Shown here piece by piece: positions 1 through 20,308 of a stretch of DNA of 64,000 nt (the stretch's first letter is position 1; each line of letters opens with the position of its first letter). The notes under the pieces are model-generated. The model saw nothing but the letters and a program-made list of their open reading frames with translations, ran no database searches and was not told the DNA's origin. This DNA comes from Caulobacter endophyticus (lineage in GTDB: Bacteria > Pseudomonadota > Alphaproteobacteria > Caulobacterales > Caulobacteraceae), in NCBI RefSeq assembly GCF_003116815.1, contig NZ_QDKQ01000068.1, forward strand, positions 1 to 64,000, read 5' to 3'. A program made the position numbers and the translations under genes.

Positions 1-110
1 GCCAGCGTGATCGTGATCGCGGCCGTCAGCGTCGTCTTGCCATGGTCAACGTGACCGATGGTGCCGATGTTGCAGTGCGGCTTATTACGTTCGAACTTTT
101 CCTTGGCCAT
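1..110 (-). CDS. tuf: Elongation factor Tu, N-terminal fragment (runs off window)
   Basis: EF-Tu delivers aminoacyl-tRNA to the ribosome as a GTPase in the cytoplasm. Only the first 36 codons are present. They begin [12 protein letters not shown] and contain the G1 P-loop GHVDHGKT at residues 19-26, which is diagnostic of EF-Tu. The start ATG is at 110-108. The gene is last in the rpsL-rpsG-fusA-tuf order, the usual str operon arrangement, and follows fusA by 137 bp. A 9-bp stem (188-196 with 204-212) lies in that gap without a U-tract. Confidence 0.97.
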   Translation of the reverse strand, partial: MAKEKFERNKPHCNIGTIGHVDHGKTTLTAAITITL

Positions 111-187
111 CTTCTTAGCTCCAGGACCCCAGAACCCTTCGAGATGGGGGGGCCTTTATCAAAACGGTTGGACGTCTGGGGTTGGTT

Positions 188-212
188 GGAAGGGGCCCAT
201 AGAGCCCCTTCC
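188..212 (-). other. Stem-loop in fusA-tuf intergenic region
   Basis: Positions 188-196 (GGAAGGGGC) pair perfectly with 204-212 (GCCCCTTCC) around a 7-nt loop. There is no U-run on the minus strand after it, so it does not look like a classic intrinsic terminator. It may be an mRNA processing or stabilising structure between fusA and tuf. The role is inferred. Confidence 0.4.
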
Positions 213-247
213 CATTCCGGCGTCTAGGCTTTTCCGCGAGGAAAAAC

Positions 248-2326
<2,079 letters not shown>

Positions 2327-2385
2327 AGCGATCGCTCTGCGAAACGGGGCGGCCCTGACGGACACGACCGGGATTTAAACGTGCG

Positions 2386-2926
<541 letters not shown>

Positions 2927-3298
2927 TTACTTCGGACGCTTGGCGCCGTAGAGCGAACGACGCTGCTTACGATCCTTGACACCTTGGGTGTCGAGGACGC
3001 CGCGCAGGATGTGATAGCGGACGCCGGGCAAGTCCTTGACGCGGCCGCCGCGGATGAGCACCACCGAGTGCTCCTGCAGGTTGTGGCCTTCGCCCGGAAT
3101 GTAGCACACGGCTTCGATGCCGGTGGTCAGACGGACCTTGGCGACCTTACGCAGAGCCGAGTTCGGCTTCTTCGGGGTCGTCGTGTAAACGCGGGTGCAG
3201 ACGCCGCGACGTTGGGGGCAGCCCTTCAGGGCGGGCACCTTGTTCCGGACCGGCTTCGGAGAGCGCGGCTTACGGATGAGCTGGTTGACGGTAGGCAT
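2927..3298 (-). CDS. rpsL: 30S ribosomal protein S12
   Basis: A decoding-centre ribosomal protein of 123 aa starting [12 protein letters not shown]. The [19 protein letters not shown] and [12 protein letters not shown] loops are intact. Lys43 (in PKKPNSA) and the Lys in VKDLPG are the residues whose substitution gives streptomycin resistance in other bacteria, and both are wild type here. First gene of the str operon, about 210 bp downstream of a good sigma-70 promoter. Confidence 0.98.
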   Translation of the reverse strand: MPTVNQLIRKPRSPKPVRNKVPALKGCPQRRGVCTRVYTTTPKKPNSALRKVAKVRLTTGIEAVCYIPGEGHNLQEHSVVLIRGGRVKDLPGVRYHILRGVLDTQGVKDRKQRRSLYGAKRPK

Positions 3299-3507
3299 TA
3301 AGTCTCTGCTCTGATGGAAGCGTGTGCCTTTCGGCCGAGGCGCTTCAGGGTCCTTGTTGTTCTTCTTTCCGGCTTCAAGGCTCCGGTTGGAGACCTGATA
3401 AACACGAAACTCGCCGGGACGCGGAAAGCGTTCCGGCGGGCCTGCCGTCGGTTAAGAGACGGACGCTCATCAGGACGGGCGCAAGACCCACCTCGAAAAG
3501 AGCGCGG

Positions 3508-3536
3508 AACCTACTCGCGAAGGGGCTCCACGTCAA
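3508..3536 (-). promoter_or_regulatory. Probable str operon promoter
   Basis: On the minus strand a -35 box TTGACG (3536-3531) and a -10 box TAGGTT (3513-3508) are separated by exactly 17 bp, in the 354-bp gap upstream of rpsL. This leaves a leader of about 200 nt before the rpsL start. The rest of the gap (3299-3507 and 3537-3652) shows no coding signal. Confidence 0.6.
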
Positions 3537-3652
3537 TCGTCGCCTTCTGCGTCGGTTAATGGGACGTTTACCCGTCCCGCGAGACGGCCACGCTTTCGCC
3601 ATCAGCGATCGCCAGCCTGGACCTGCAACCCTCCCTTGTCGTCGAGTCCCTC

Positions 3653-4435
3653 GTGGTCGAAGCCGCCGCGCGATCCATAACCCTGCTGCTGGATCGTCCC
3701 GTCGAAGCCAAGCCCGACAAGCGGTTCTGGGCCGTGGCGGGCGGTTCGGCCGCGGTGCACCTGGCGGTTCTGGCGTGGCTGGCCCTGCCCGTGCGCGAGG
3801 TGTTCCCCGACCAGGACACGGTCTCGACCGTGACCATCGACCTGATGACCGATGCGCCGCGCGAAGCCCCGCGTGAGACAGCCCAGGCCGCGCCGGCGAC
3901 GGCGTCCAGCCCGGCGCCGATTCCACGGCAGGCCCGCCGTCCGGCTCCTGCGGGAATCGCCCCCTCCCCGTTCGTGGCCGCGCCGTCGGCAGGCCCGCGC
4001 GATCGCGGCGCCTCGGATCATCCAGCGCCCCTGCCCGCCGCCCAGCCCGGCGGCGACCTCAGGAGCGCCCTGCGGGGCAGCAGCACGGGCTGCGCCAACG
4101 ACAAGGCCGTGGGCCTGAACCGGCGGGAAAGGGAGCGCTGCGACGAGCGCTGGGGCGAGGCGGCCCGCAAGGCGCCCGAATACGCCGCCCCGATCGAGGC
4201 GGGCAAACGCCGCGAGCTCGACATGCAGGCCCTGCGGCAGGAGGCCGATCGCGCCTATCGCGACGCGCCCATGGGCCCCGGCGTCGACCATCGCAGCCGC
4301 GACGGCCCGGGCCGGGGCAAGGACATCCCGATGGTCGGGGGCCTGGAGCAGGACGGCCTGGGCCGCCAGCGCGACGCCACGCAGCAGAAGCTGCGCCTGC
4401 TGGAGATGCAGCAGAAGAAGGCGAAGAAGAACTAG
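3653..4435 (+). CDS. Hypothetical membrane-anchored Pro/Ala-rich protein, TonB-like N-terminus
   Basis: 260 aa with a GTG start. A short cytoplasmic N-terminus is followed by one membrane segment (about residues 27-46, [20 protein letters not shown]), then a long Ala/Pro/Arg-rich low-complexity stretch and a charged C-terminus ending in KKAKKN. The anchor plus proline-rich periplasmic region resembles energy transducers of the TonB type, but no TonB C-terminal receptor-contact domain is seen, so function is unassigned. Two Cys are absent from a lipobox context. It converges on a chemoreceptor gene, and both stop codons lie in one CTAG tetranucleotide (4432-4435). Confidence 0.7.
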   Translation: MVEAAARSITLLLDRPVEAKPDKRFWAVAGGSAAVHLAVLAWLALPVREVFPDQDTVSTVTIDLMTDAPREAPRETAQAAPATASSPAPIPRQARRPAPAGIAPSPFVAAPSAGPRDRGASDHPAPLPAAQPGGDLRSALRGSSTGCANDKAVGLNRRERERCDERWGEAARKAPEYAAPIEAGKRRELDMQALRQEADRAYRDAPMGPGVDHRSRDGPGRGKDIPMVGGLEQDGLGRQRDATQQKLRLLEMQQKKAKKN

Positions 4436-6231
4436 CCGGCGCGACGCAGGCTGGACGGCGCCGCCTGCGAGGTCCGGAAACGGGCGACCATGCCCGACAG
4501 CTCGTCGGCGGCGGTCACCAGGTTGCGGCTGTCGCCGGCCGAGCGGCTGATCAGGGCGGCGTTGCGCTGGGCGCCCTGGTCCATCTGGTTGACGGCGGTG
4601 TTGACCTGCGAGAGGCCAACAGACTGTTCCTGGGCCCCGGCGGCGATCTGGCTGACGATGCCGTCGATGGCCTCGACCTGGGCGACGATCTTCTGCAGGG
4701 CCTCGCCCGTGCGGCCGACCAGCTTCACCCCGGCCTCAACCTGGCGGGCGCTGTCGGCGATGTGGACCTTGATCTCCTTGGCGGCCTCGGCCGAGCGCTG
4801 GGCCAGCGCCCGCACTTCCTGGGCGACGACCGCGAAGCCCTTGCCGGCGTCGCCGGCGCGGGCGGCTTCGACGCCGGCGTTGAGGGCCAGCAGGTTGGTC
4901 TGGAAGGCGATCTCGTCGATCACGCCGACGATCTGGCCCACCTGGTGCGACGAGGCCTCGACCCCGCCGATGGCGGCGATCGTATCCTCGACCACGGCGC
5001 GCGAACGGCCGGCCTCGGTCTGGGCCTCGCGGACGGCCATGTGGGCCCCGCGCGCGCCCTCGGCGGTGCGGCGGACGGTGACGGTGATCTCTTCCAGGGC
5101 CGCGGCGGTCTCTTCGAGGCTGGCGGCCTGTTGCTCGGTGCGGTCGGAAATGTCGGACGAGGCGTCGGCGATGCTGCCGGCGCCGGCGTTCAGGGCGCCC
5201 ACGGCGTCGACCACCGAGCTCATCGCCGCTTCCAGGCGCTCGACGGCCTGGTTGAAGTCGCTGCGCAGGCCCTCGTAGTCATGGGCGAAGGGCTGATCGA
5301 GGCGGACGGTCAGGTCGCCGTTCGACAGACGGCCAAGGCCTTCGGCCAGGCTGCTGACCACCTGGCTCTGCTCGCGGGCCGAACGGGCGTCGCGGGCCTG
5401 GGCGGCGGCGCGGTCGGACTCGGCCTGGTCGCGCTGGCTGGCGGCGTCGGCCTCGATGCGCTGCTTGGCCTCGGCGTCGTCGCGGAAGGCGTGGACCGCG
5501 TCGGCCATCAGGCCGATGTCGTCGCGGCGGCCGGCGAACGGCAGGGCCACGTTGAGGTCGCCCTTCATCAGGCGGGCCATGGCCTCGCGCAGGGTCTTCA
5601 GCGGCGACAGCTGGCGGCGGACGGTCAGCACCGAGGCTACGCCGCCCGCCAGGCCCAGCACCACGCCGGCCACGCCCAGCCAGGCCAGCTGGCGATAGAC
5701 GGGGCCGAAATAGATGTCCTTGGGCACGCCGACGAACATCACGCCGATCACCTGGCCCGAGGCGTCCTTGATCGGGTCGTAGGCCACGAAGTAGTCGCGC
5801 TTGAGGATCTTGGTCTCGCCGCGATAGGGCTCGCCACGGCCGAGCACGGCCTCATAGACGGGACCCTGGGCCAGGCTGGTGCCGACCGCGCGCGAGCCGT
5901 CCGGCTTTTCGACGTTGGTGGTGATGCGCTTGTCGCCGGCGAACACGGTGGCCACGCCCCCGGCCAGCGCCTTGACGCGGTCGACGCCGGCCAGGTCGCC
6001 GTTCAGCACATGGTCGCCGACCAGCAGCTGGTCGCCGTCGCGGCGGAAGGCCTGGCCCTGGCGGCCGATGACGTCCCAGGCCACCCGCATGCTGGTCTCC
6101 TGCTGGGCCACGGCCTGGCGCTTGGCGAAGCCGAGCGAGCTCCAGGCGACCACGACGAGCAGCCCGGCCAGGAGGACGGCGAAGGCGGCGGCGATGGTCA
6201 GGCTGACCTTGGTGGAAATGTCCGAGCGCAT
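4432..6231 (-). CDS. Methyl-accepting chemotaxis protein with periplasmic sensor domain
   Basis: A transmembrane chemoreceptor of 599 aa that signals through CheW/CheA. Order: TM1 (about residues 10-32), a periplasmic Cache-like domain (about 35-170, with [16 protein letters not shown] typical of single-Cache sensors), TM2 (about 175-198), HAMP, a second HAMP-like segment with GDLTVRL, then the signalling domain (about 360-590) containing the [18 protein letters not shown] hairpin tip. There is no C-terminal CheR-binding pentapeptide. The frame is open 21 codons upstream, but [11 protein letters not shown] is the likely start because it begins the membrane signal. The ligand is unknown. Confidence 0.9.
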   Translation of the reverse strand: MRSDISTKVSLTIAAAFAVLLAGLLVVVAWSSLGFAKRQAVAQQETSMRVAWDVIGRQGQAFRRDGDQLLVGDHVLNGDLAGVDRVKALAGGVATVFAGDKRITTNVEKPDGSRAVGTSLAQGPVYEAVLGRGEPYRGETKILKRDYFVAYDPIKDASGQVIGVMFVGVPKDIYFGPVYRQLAWLGVAGVVLGLAGGVASVLTVRRQLSPLKTLREAMARLMKGDLNVALPFAGRRDDIGLMADAVHAFRDDAEAKQRIEADAASQRDQAESDRAAAQARDARSAREQSQVVSSLAEGLGRLSNGDLTVRLDQPFAHDYEGLRSDFNQAVERLEAAMSSVVDAVGALNAGAGSIADASSDISDRTEQQAASLEETAAALEEITVTVRRTAEGARGAHMAVREAQTEAGRSRAVVEDTIAAIGGVEASSHQVGQIVGVIDEIAFQTNLLALNAGVEAARAGDAGKGFAVVAQEVRALAQRSAEAAKEIKVHIADSARQVEAGVKLVGRTGEALQKIVAQVEAIDGIVSQIAAGAQEQSVGLSQVNTAVNQMDQGAQRNAALISRSAGDSRNLVTAADELSGMVARFRTSQAAPSSLRRAG

Positions 6232-6358
6232 GGGGTCCGGGCGAAGAGGGAAGGAATTTGCACTCCTTTTCAGCCCGCCCGGCTGAAATTTCATTTAACG
6301 CCCTGAAATAACGAGAGTCTTTTTACAATACGTCACATTGCCACCGAAGGTTGCCCGG

Positions 6359-6874
6359 TCACAGCTGGGTCTTCGCCGGCTTGATCTGCGCGCCCTGGCA
6401 ATAGTCTTTCCAGCCCGTCCAGTAATTGACGTCGATATGCGCGCAACCGGCCTGGTTCATGGCGGTTTCGGCCTCGTACCAATCGACCGCGGCCTCGCCC
6501 AGATACTTCAGGACCAGCTTGCGGCATTGCGGCAGAGCGCGGGGCGACAGGCTGTCGCCGGCGATCAGAACCTGGAACTCGTCCTGCGCCGCGCCCTTGC
6601 GGACGATAATCCCCTTCCACGCCTCGCCTGGCAGGGCTGCGTCGCCGCACAGGCTCCTGCCCTGTCCGGGCGTGTCGCTGATCGCCAGGTCGCGGAAAAC
6701 GACCGACGCGCCCAGATCCTGAGCGATGACCTGGGCGGCGCCGTCGACGAAGGCGCGGTCGGCGACGGGAAAGCTGTCCGACGGCTTGGACGCAGGCGGC
6801 GCGGCCGCCTCAGGCGCGCAGGCGGCCAGCCCCAGGATCGCGACGGCGGTCGCCTTGACGAAATTGCGAAACAT
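6359..6874 (-). CDS. Putative lipoprotein, unknown function
   Basis: 171 aa beginning MFRNFVKATAVAILGLAAC, a lipoprotein signal peptide with lipobox LAAC at residues 16-19, so it is expected to be anchored in an envelope membrane. The mature part has four further cysteines (around CGDAAL, QCRKL, GCAHID, DYCQG), suggesting two disulfides. No family was recognised. The start at 6874 is preceded by GGGGGACG; an upstream in-frame start would put 15 residues before the signal peptide and is rejected. It lies downstream of the rpoC terminator and so probably has its own promoter. Confidence 0.75.
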   Translation of the reverse strand: MFRNFVKATAVAILGLAACAPEAAAPPASKPSDSFPVADRAFVDGAAQVIAQDLGASVVFRDLAISDTPGQGRSLCGDAALPGEAWKGIIVRKGAAQDEFQVLIAGDSLSPRALPQCRKLVLKYLGEAAVDWYEAETAMNQAGCAHIDVNYWTGWKDYCQGAQIKPAKTQL

Positions 6875-6921
6875 GGACGTCCCCCGACATCCGGCCGCCC
6901 CGGCGACCGCGCAAAACAAAA

Positions 6922-6947
6922 GAGCGGCCGGGTTTCCCCGACCGCTC
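6922..6947 (-). terminator. Intrinsic terminator after rpoC
   Basis: An inverted repeat (6922-6932 with 6937-6947, one C:A mismatch, loop TTTC on the plus strand) is followed on the minus strand by TTTTGTTTTG. It sits 52 bp beyond the rpoC stop and is oriented to end the rpoBC transcript. Confidence 0.85.
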
Positions 6948-6998
6948 CTTGTCTAGCACAACCTGTGAGGTCGTCTTCCGCCGAGTAGCCTCGGACGC

Positions 6999-11189
<4,191 letters not shown>

Positions 11190-11287
11190 CTTGGTTCCTT
11201 CTGCGGGACTACCCGCGAAAATTCAAAGTGGAGAAGAGGCTGATGGGGCCCCTCCCCGGCTCCGGGAGCCGAGGAGGGAGATCCAGA

Positions 11288-15358
<4,071 letters not shown>

Positions 15359-15597
15359 GTTGTTTCCCTGCGGCGCGGATGGACTCCGCGCGTGAGTTCG
15401 AATGTCCGTAGCGTCCACCCTCGCCGCTCCCCTTGCCGGAGAGCGCTGGACGCTGGAATTCCCCTGACTGGCGACCGGGACCGGAAGCCTGTCGGGCGCC
15501 CCTTCGCGCGGATCGGAGGGCGGCTGATCGCGCCTCGGGGCGTTGAAGAGCGGACGTGCGTGGACGCACTCCGCCGAAATGTCTTCGTGAACGGGTC

Positions 15598-15626
15598 GAT
15601 ATAGGGGATCGATGCGGGGATGAAAA
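15598..15626 (-). promoter_or_regulatory. Candidate rpoBC promoter
   Basis: On the minus strand TTTTCA (15626-15621) and TATATC (15603-15598) are spaced by 17 bp in the 343-bp gap between rpoB and the divergent TPR gene. The -35 match is only 4 of 6. The rest of the gap (15359-15701) shows no convincing gene. Confidence 0.4.
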
Positions 15627-15701
15627 GGGGGAAATAGCGCCCAATCTCACGGAGAGGTTCCGTTCAACCCGGCGACGCTTCTTTCCTGCGAAGGCCCGCC
15701 G

Positions 15702-17396
15702 ATGACCGCCGCGCTCAAGACCCGCCCCGCCGTCCGGCCCGCCTCGCCCCTGCAGCGCATCGCCGCGCGCCTGGACGAGGTCCCCGCCGCCGCCCGCAAG
15801 CGGCTGATCGCGGCTGGGGATGCGCTGGCGGACGGCGACTTCGCCAGGGCCGAGAGCCTGGCCGCCGCCACCCTGCCCGAGGGCGCAAGCCTGGCCCTGC
15901 GCCTGATCGGCCTGGTGCGCGAGCGGGCCGGCGCCCTGCCCCAGGCCTTCGAGGCCTTGCGCGAAGCCCATCTGAAGGCCCCGGCCGATCCCGACGGCGT
16001 GCGCGACCTGGCGCGCCTGGCCCGGCGCATGGGCCAGCCGGCGCTGGCCGCCGACCTGCTGGCGCGTGTGCGCGCCGCCTGCCCCGGTGATCTCGCCGAC
16101 GCCCAGGACTTAGCGGCCGTGCTACGCGACCTCGACCGCTGCGCCGAGGCCCTGGCCATCGTGCGTGAGGCGATGACAGACGCGCCCGAGGCGCCGCACC
16201 TGTGGAGCCTGCTCGGCTCGATCGCCGCCCAGAAGGGCGACGACGCCGACGCCCGGATCTTCCACGACGAGGCCCTGCGCCTGGCGCCGCGCGACGTGCC
16301 GATCCTGGCCAATGCGGCGCTGGCCCGCCTCGACGTCGGCGACGCGGGCGCGGCGAAAGCGGCCTGCGACGCCGCCCTGGCCGCCGGGCCCACGCCGCCC
16401 CAGGCCGCCGCCGTGCGGCTGGCCCGCGCCACGGCCCGCCTGTGCCTGGGCGACCTGGGCGGCTGGGACGACTACGCCGCCAGGCTCGCCCCGGAGCGGC
16501 GCGAAGCGCTGGCCTTCGACATTCCCGGGACACGCTGGACGCCGGCCGCGCCGCTGCGGGGCCTCGGCTTGCTTCTGGTCGGCGAGCAGGGACTGGGCGA
16601 CGAGGTGATGTTCGGCTCGATGATCGGCGACGTGCTTTCCGCGCTCGGACCGGCGGGCCGGCTGACCCTGGCGGTCGAGCCTCGCCTCGTCCCGCTGCTG
16701 GCCCGCGCCTGGCCGGCCGCGCAGGTGGTCAGCCACGCCACCACCAGCCTCGCCGGCCGCCTGCGCCGCACGGTTCCGGACGCCGGACCGGTCCAGGCCT
16801 GGGCCCCGATCGGCGACCTGCTGCCGCTGCTGCGTGGGACGCTGGATAGGTTCGAAGGCGCGAAGGCCTTCCTCGAGCCCGATCCGGCGCGGGTGGAGTA
16901 TTGGCGCGGCTGGCTCTCGAGCCTGGGCCCCGGTCGAAAGATCGGCATCCTCTGGCGCAGCGGCCTGATGGCCGGCCTGCGCTCGCGCCGCTTCGCCCCG
17001 TTCGCGGCCTGGACGCCGGTGCTGGCCGCGCCCGGCGCGGTCTTCGTGAACCTGCAGTATGGCGACGCCGGGCCGGATCTGGCCCGCGCGCAGGCCCAGG
17101 GCCTGACGATCCATCGCCCGCCGGGCCTCGACCTGATGCAGGACCTGGAAGGCGTCGCCGCCCTCTGCCGCGCGCTCGACCTCGTCATCGGCCCGCCGAC
17201 CGCCACCACCAACCTCGCCGCCGCGACCGGCGCCGAAACCTGGATCGTCTCGGCCAACCCCAATTGGCCGGCGCTGGGGACGGCGGGCTATCCCTGGTAC
17301 CCGGCGGTCAAGGCGTTCCAGCCGGATGGGGCGAAGGCGTGGCCGGCGCGGTTGGAGGAGGTGGCGCGGGCTCTGACCCAAACCCCTCTCTCTTAG
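15702..17396 (+). CDS. TPR protein with C-terminal glycosyltransferase-like domain
   Basis: 564 aa. Residues about 15-270 are Ala/Leu-rich TPR-type helical repeats. Residues about 280-550 resemble the GT-B-like domain often fused to TPRs in alphaproteobacteria (LLVGEQGLGDEVMFGSMI, then KIGILWRSG, and VIGPPTATTNLAAATGAETW). A related but frameshifted gene is at 25229-26585, sharing the GEQGLGD motif and C-terminal layout. Such proteins have been linked to flagellin or surface glycosylation; the substrate here is unknown. Its last codons and stop TAG lie inside a palindromic repeat (17384 onward), so the C-terminus may have been remodelled. Confidence 0.75.
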   Translation: MTAALKTRPAVRPASPLQRIAARLDEVPAAARKRLIAAGDALADGDFARAESLAAATLPEGASLALRLIGLVRERAGALPQAFEALREAHLKAPADPDGVRDLARLARRMGQPALAADLLARVRAACPGDLADAQDLAAVLRDLDRCAEALAIVREAMTDAPEAPHLWSLLGSIAAQKGDDADARIFHDEALRLAPRDVPILANAALARLDVGDAGAAKAACDAALAAGPTPPQAAAVRLARATARLCLGDLGGWDDYAARLAPERREALAFDIPGTRWTPAAPLRGLGLLLVGEQGLGDEVMFGSMIGDVLSALGPAGRLTLAVEPRLVPLLARAWPAAQVVSHATTSLAGRLRRTVPDAGPVQAWAPIGDLLPLLRGTLDRFEGAKAFLEPDPARVEYWRGWLSSLGPGRKIGILWRSGLMAGLRSRRFAPFAAWTPVLAAPGAVFVNLQYGDAGPDLARAQAQGLTIHRPPGLDLMQDLEGVAALCRALDLVIGPPTATTNLAAATGAETWIVSANPNWPALGTAGYPWYPAVKAFQPDGAKAWPARLEEVARALTQTPLS

Positions 17397-17587
17397 AGAG
17401 AGGGAGGGGCCCGCCGCGAAGCGGTGGGAGGGTGAGAGGTTTCACCCTTGGCCAAGGAGGCCCCTTACGTCTGCGTGGCGCGGCCCAAAGAAAGACCACA
17501 ACGGCCTCGCGCCATCCTGTGAGATTGTACCCTCTCACCCTCCCATGGCTTCGCCATGGGCCCCTCCCTCTCTCCATGAGAGAGGGG
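17384..17587. repeat. Inverted pair of about 58-bp palindromic elements
   Basis: Copy 1 (about 17384-17441) and copy 2 (17530-17587, opposite orientation) share two nested hairpins: an outer CTCTCT/AGAGAG stem and an inner stem with a GAA loop. The inner stems differ (CCGCCGC/GCGGTGG against CCATGGC/GCCATGG) yet both pair, so structure rather than sequence is kept. They fill the 229-bp gap between the convergent TPR and GH31 genes, and copy 1 supplies the TPR stop codon. They may serve as a bidirectional 3' boundary. Confidence 0.85.
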
Positions 17588-17625
17588 AAGAAAAGGGGAG
17601 GACGTTTCCGCCCTCCCCTCTTCGC

Positions 17626-19977
17626 CTACTTCACCACCTGGACTGCGCCTTGCGCCTGGACCGCTAGGCCCTTGTCGCCGGTGGCGGTCAGCTTGCCGGC
17701 CTTGTCGTCCCAGCGCAGCTTCACCGTCTTGCCGACGCCCTTCTCGTAGGCGTTGGTGACGCCGTCATCGTCATAGAGCGAGAACTCGGCGTCGCGGCCC
17801 GGATAGACCTTCACCGCGCTGATCGCCTGGGTCTGGCCGGTGTTCATGATCGGCGCGCCCAGCGGCACGATCGAACCGGCGCGGACGAACAGCGGGATGA
17901 CGTCGATCGGCGCCTTCACGCGGATCGTCTGGCCGCCCGTGAACTTCTGGTTGGTCCAGTAGTCGTACCAGTCGGCGCCGGCCGGCAGGTAGACGTCGCG
18001 CTCGGTCTGACCCTGCTGCGTGACCGGAGCCACCAGGAAGGCCGGGCCGAACATGTACTGGTCGCCGATGTTGGCCACCTGCGGATCGTTCGGGAAGTCC
18101 ATGAACAGGCCGCGCATGAACGGCGCGCCGGTGTCGTAGGTCGTCTTGCCCATCGAGTAGAGGTACGGCATCAGCTCGTAGCGGAGCTTCAGGTACTTGC
18201 TGAGCACGCCCTCGGCCTGCTTGCCGAACGACCACAGCTCGGTCTCCTTGCGCATGCCGTGCACCCGCAGGGTCGGGGTGAACACGCCGTACTGGAACCA
18301 GCGGGTGAAGAGTTCGGGATAGTCGTTGTTCTGGCCGACCACGGCGCGGGCGTCCGACGGATCCAGCAGCGGCGCCTTGGTCGCCGTGGTGGTCTGCGGC
18401 AGCCACTGCCAGCCGCCGATGTCGTTGCCCCAGTACGCGAGGCCGGACGCGGTGAAGTTCAGGCCCGCCGGCACCTGGCGACGCAGGGCCTCCCAGGTGG
18501 GCTGGATGTCGGACGACCAGAACAGCGAGCCGTTGCGCTGGGCGCCGGTATAGGCGGCGCGGGCCAGGATCAGGTTGCGCTTGTCCGGCCGATCGCGGCG
18601 CGAGCCGTCGGCGGCCAGCTGGGCGTGCATCAGCGGGAAGGCGTTGCGGATGCGGTCGCCCGTGCCGGCGTGGAAGTAGAAGCCCGACGGCACGAGGTCA
18701 GGCTCGGTCTCGTCCAGCCACAGCCAGTCGAAGCCCTGCGAGATGATGTTGTCGCGGATCTTGCCCCAGAACCACTCGCGGGCCTGCGGGTTGGTGCTGT
18801 CGATCAGCGCGCCGGTGCGGTCGCTGCGGAACGGCAGGCCGTCGACCGGATTGCCGTTCTCGTCCTTCAGGAACCAGCCCTTGCCGGCCAGATAGTTGAA
18901 GTAGCGGCCTTCCTGCTCGAAGCGGGGCCAGACGCTGATGATGGTGTGGACGCCGCGGTCGTGCAGCGTCTTGTTCATGCCGGCCGGATCGGGGAACTGC
19001 GCCGGATCGATGTCGATCTGGCCCATGCGGGTCCAATGGAACCAGTCCAGCACCATGATGTCGAGCGGCAGCTGGCGCTTCTGGTAGCCGTCGGCCACGG
19101 CCATGAACTCGGCCTGGCTCTCGTAGCGGGCCTTGGACTGGATGTAGCCGAAGGCGGCCTTGGGCGGCAGTGGGGTGACGCCGGTCAGGGTGCGGTAGCC
19201 GGCGTAGATCTCGTCGGTGGTCTTGCCGGTGATGACGAAGAACGACACCCGCTCGCCGACATTGCTCTGCCACAGGGTGCGGCCGTTGACGCCCGGGTAG
19301 ATCTTGGTGGCCGACGGATTGTCCCAGAGGACGCCATAGCCCTTGCTGGTCACGAGGAAGGGTACGCAGACGCTCTCGCCGTGGGGCGCGTCATAGTCGT
19401 GCTTGCAGTCGATGGTGCGGCCGCGCAGGTCGAGCGCGCTTTCCGACTCCTGGTTCTGGCCCAGGCCGTAGAAGTGCTCGTCGGCGGTCGTCGAGAAGCT
19501 GGCGCCGGCGCGGAAGGTCTTCTCGCCGCTGACCACGTGGGGGGCCATCTCCCAGCCGGTCATGTCGACCAGCGAGGTCCCGTCGGGCCTGCGCACCTTG
19601 ATCGAGACCGGCGGCAGGGCCGGGGCGAAATAGCGCTCCTGCAGGCTGGGCGCGCCCGGCCAGGGCTGGGCGACCACTTCCAGCGACAGTTCGGCGGAGG
19701 TGAAGATGTCGGCGCCGGCCTTCTGGTCGTGGCGCCAGCCCTTGTCGGTGGCCGTGCCGTTGACGCCGTAGCCCGGCGCGGCCTTGGCCAGGTCCTTGTC
19801 CTGGCTGATGGTCACGCGGATCACGTTGGGGGCGTAGGTCTCGACCGAGACATAGGCGCCGTTGCGGTCCACCGTCGTCTGCGGCGCGGCGACCGCCATG
19901 CCCGCCCCGACGCTGAGCGCCAGGCCCGAAACCAGACCCAGGACGCGCGCCTTTGCGCCGTTACCCAGCCAAACCAT
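17626..19977 (-). CDS. Secreted glycoside hydrolase family 31 enzyme (alpha-glucosidase/alpha-xylosidase type)
   Basis: 783 aa. An N-terminal signal peptide (about residues 1-30, ending GAGMAVAA) implies export. The GH31 N-terminal beta-sandwich contains HFYGLGQNQES. The TIM-barrel catalytic domain shows DIMVLDWFHW, and WLDETEPD carries the predicted nucleophile Asp. A later FWSSDIQPTWE segment is in the acid/base region, followed by GGWQWLP. Substrate (alpha-glucoside or alpha-xyloside) cannot be fixed by eye. SD GGAGG precedes the ATG. A LacI-type operator just upstream suggests sugar-dependent repression. It stands between rpoB and rplL, where it is not expected. Confidence 0.88.
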   Translation of the reverse strand: MVWLGNGAKARVLGLVSGLALSVGAGMAVAAPQTTVDRNGAYVSVETYAPNVIRVTISQDKDLAKAAPGYGVNGTATDKGWRHDQKAGADIFTSAELSLEVVAQPWPGAPSLQERYFAPALPPVSIKVRRPDGTSLVDMTGWEMAPHVVSGEKTFRAGASFSTTADEHFYGLGQNQESESALDLRGRTIDCKHDYDAPHGESVCVPFLVTSKGYGVLWDNPSATKIYPGVNGRTLWQSNVGERVSFFVITGKTTDEIYAGYRTLTGVTPLPPKAAFGYIQSKARYESQAEFMAVADGYQKRQLPLDIMVLDWFHWTRMGQIDIDPAQFPDPAGMNKTLHDRGVHTIISVWPRFEQEGRYFNYLAGKGWFLKDENGNPVDGLPFRSDRTGALIDSTNPQAREWFWGKIRDNIISQGFDWLWLDETEPDLVPSGFYFHAGTGDRIRNAFPLMHAQLAADGSRRDRPDKRNLILARAAYTGAQRNGSLFWSSDIQPTWEALRRQVPAGLNFTASGLAYWGNDIGGWQWLPQTTTATKAPLLDPSDARAVVGQNNDYPELFTRWFQYGVFTPTLRVHGMRKETELWSFGKQAEGVLSKYLKLRYELMPYLYSMGKTTYDTGAPFMRGLFMDFPNDPQVANIGDQYMFGPAFLVAPVTQQGQTERDVYLPAGADWYDYWTNQKFTGGQTIRVKAPIDVIPLFVRAGSIVPLGAPIMNTGQTQAISAVKVYPGRDAEFSLYDDDGVTNAYEKGVGKTVKLRWDDKAGKLTATGDKGLAVQAQGAVQVVK

Positions 19978-19992
19978 GCGATTCCTCCACTA

Positions 19993-20006
19993 AGTTACCG
20001 CTATCA
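19993..20006. promoter_or_regulatory. LacI-family-like operator upstream of GH31 gene
   Basis: On the minus strand this 14-mer reads TGATAGCGGTAACT. It fits the TGNTANCGNTANCA pattern typical of LacI/GalR regulators of sugar genes at 9 of 10 fixed positions. It ends 16 bp before the GH31 start codon, a position suited to repression. No LacI-type gene is in the window, so the regulator would be elsewhere. Confidence 0.5.
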
Positions 20007-20081
20007 TTTTCCTGATACCGGCGTAGTGGCGGCTGACAGCGCCGTCAACGCAGAAGGTGCGATTTATGGGATGAATACAAA

Positions 20082-20217
20082 CCTCTCCCTCAAGGGGGAG
20101 GTGTCGGCGGATCCGATGGAGGGGGACGTGACCTGTGAGACAGCGACCCGCCAGATCGTCGGAAGGAACTTCCCCTCCGCCCTTCGGGCCACCTCCCCCC
20201 CTTCAGGGGAAGGATCT
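20082..20217. repeat. Palindromic repeat, two-unit family (copy a)
   Basis: Unit Y (20082-20126, a CCCT..AGGG hairpin followed by GTGTCGGCGGATCCGATGGAGGGGG) and unit X (about 20171-20217, CCCCTCCGCCCTTCGGGCCACC followed by a CCCCC..GGGG hairpin ending GGATCT). The same two units recur at 38798-38933, 40403-40511 and 62251-62386. This copy lies between the 5' end of the GH31 gene and the rplL terminator. Confidence 0.8.
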
Positions 20218-20229
20218 GGGCAAACGAAA

Positions 20230-20259
20230 ACGGGCCCGGAGGTTTCCCTCCGGGCCCGT
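20230..20259 (-). terminator. Intrinsic terminator after rplL
   Basis: A perfect 13-bp stem (20230-20242 with 20247-20259) and 4-nt loop are followed on the minus strand by TTTTCGTTTG. It lies 50 bp past the rplL stop and is well placed to end the rplJ-rplL transcript. Confidence 0.92.
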
Positions 20260-20308
20260 CTCGTAAGGTCATGAAGACCAGATCCGCGTCAGGCGACGCG
20301 GAGCCGGA

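Noticed and set aside
17397-17625. Possible insertion-sequence or transposon end
   Set aside because: No transposase frame or target duplication is seen; the pair is a short palindromic repeat.
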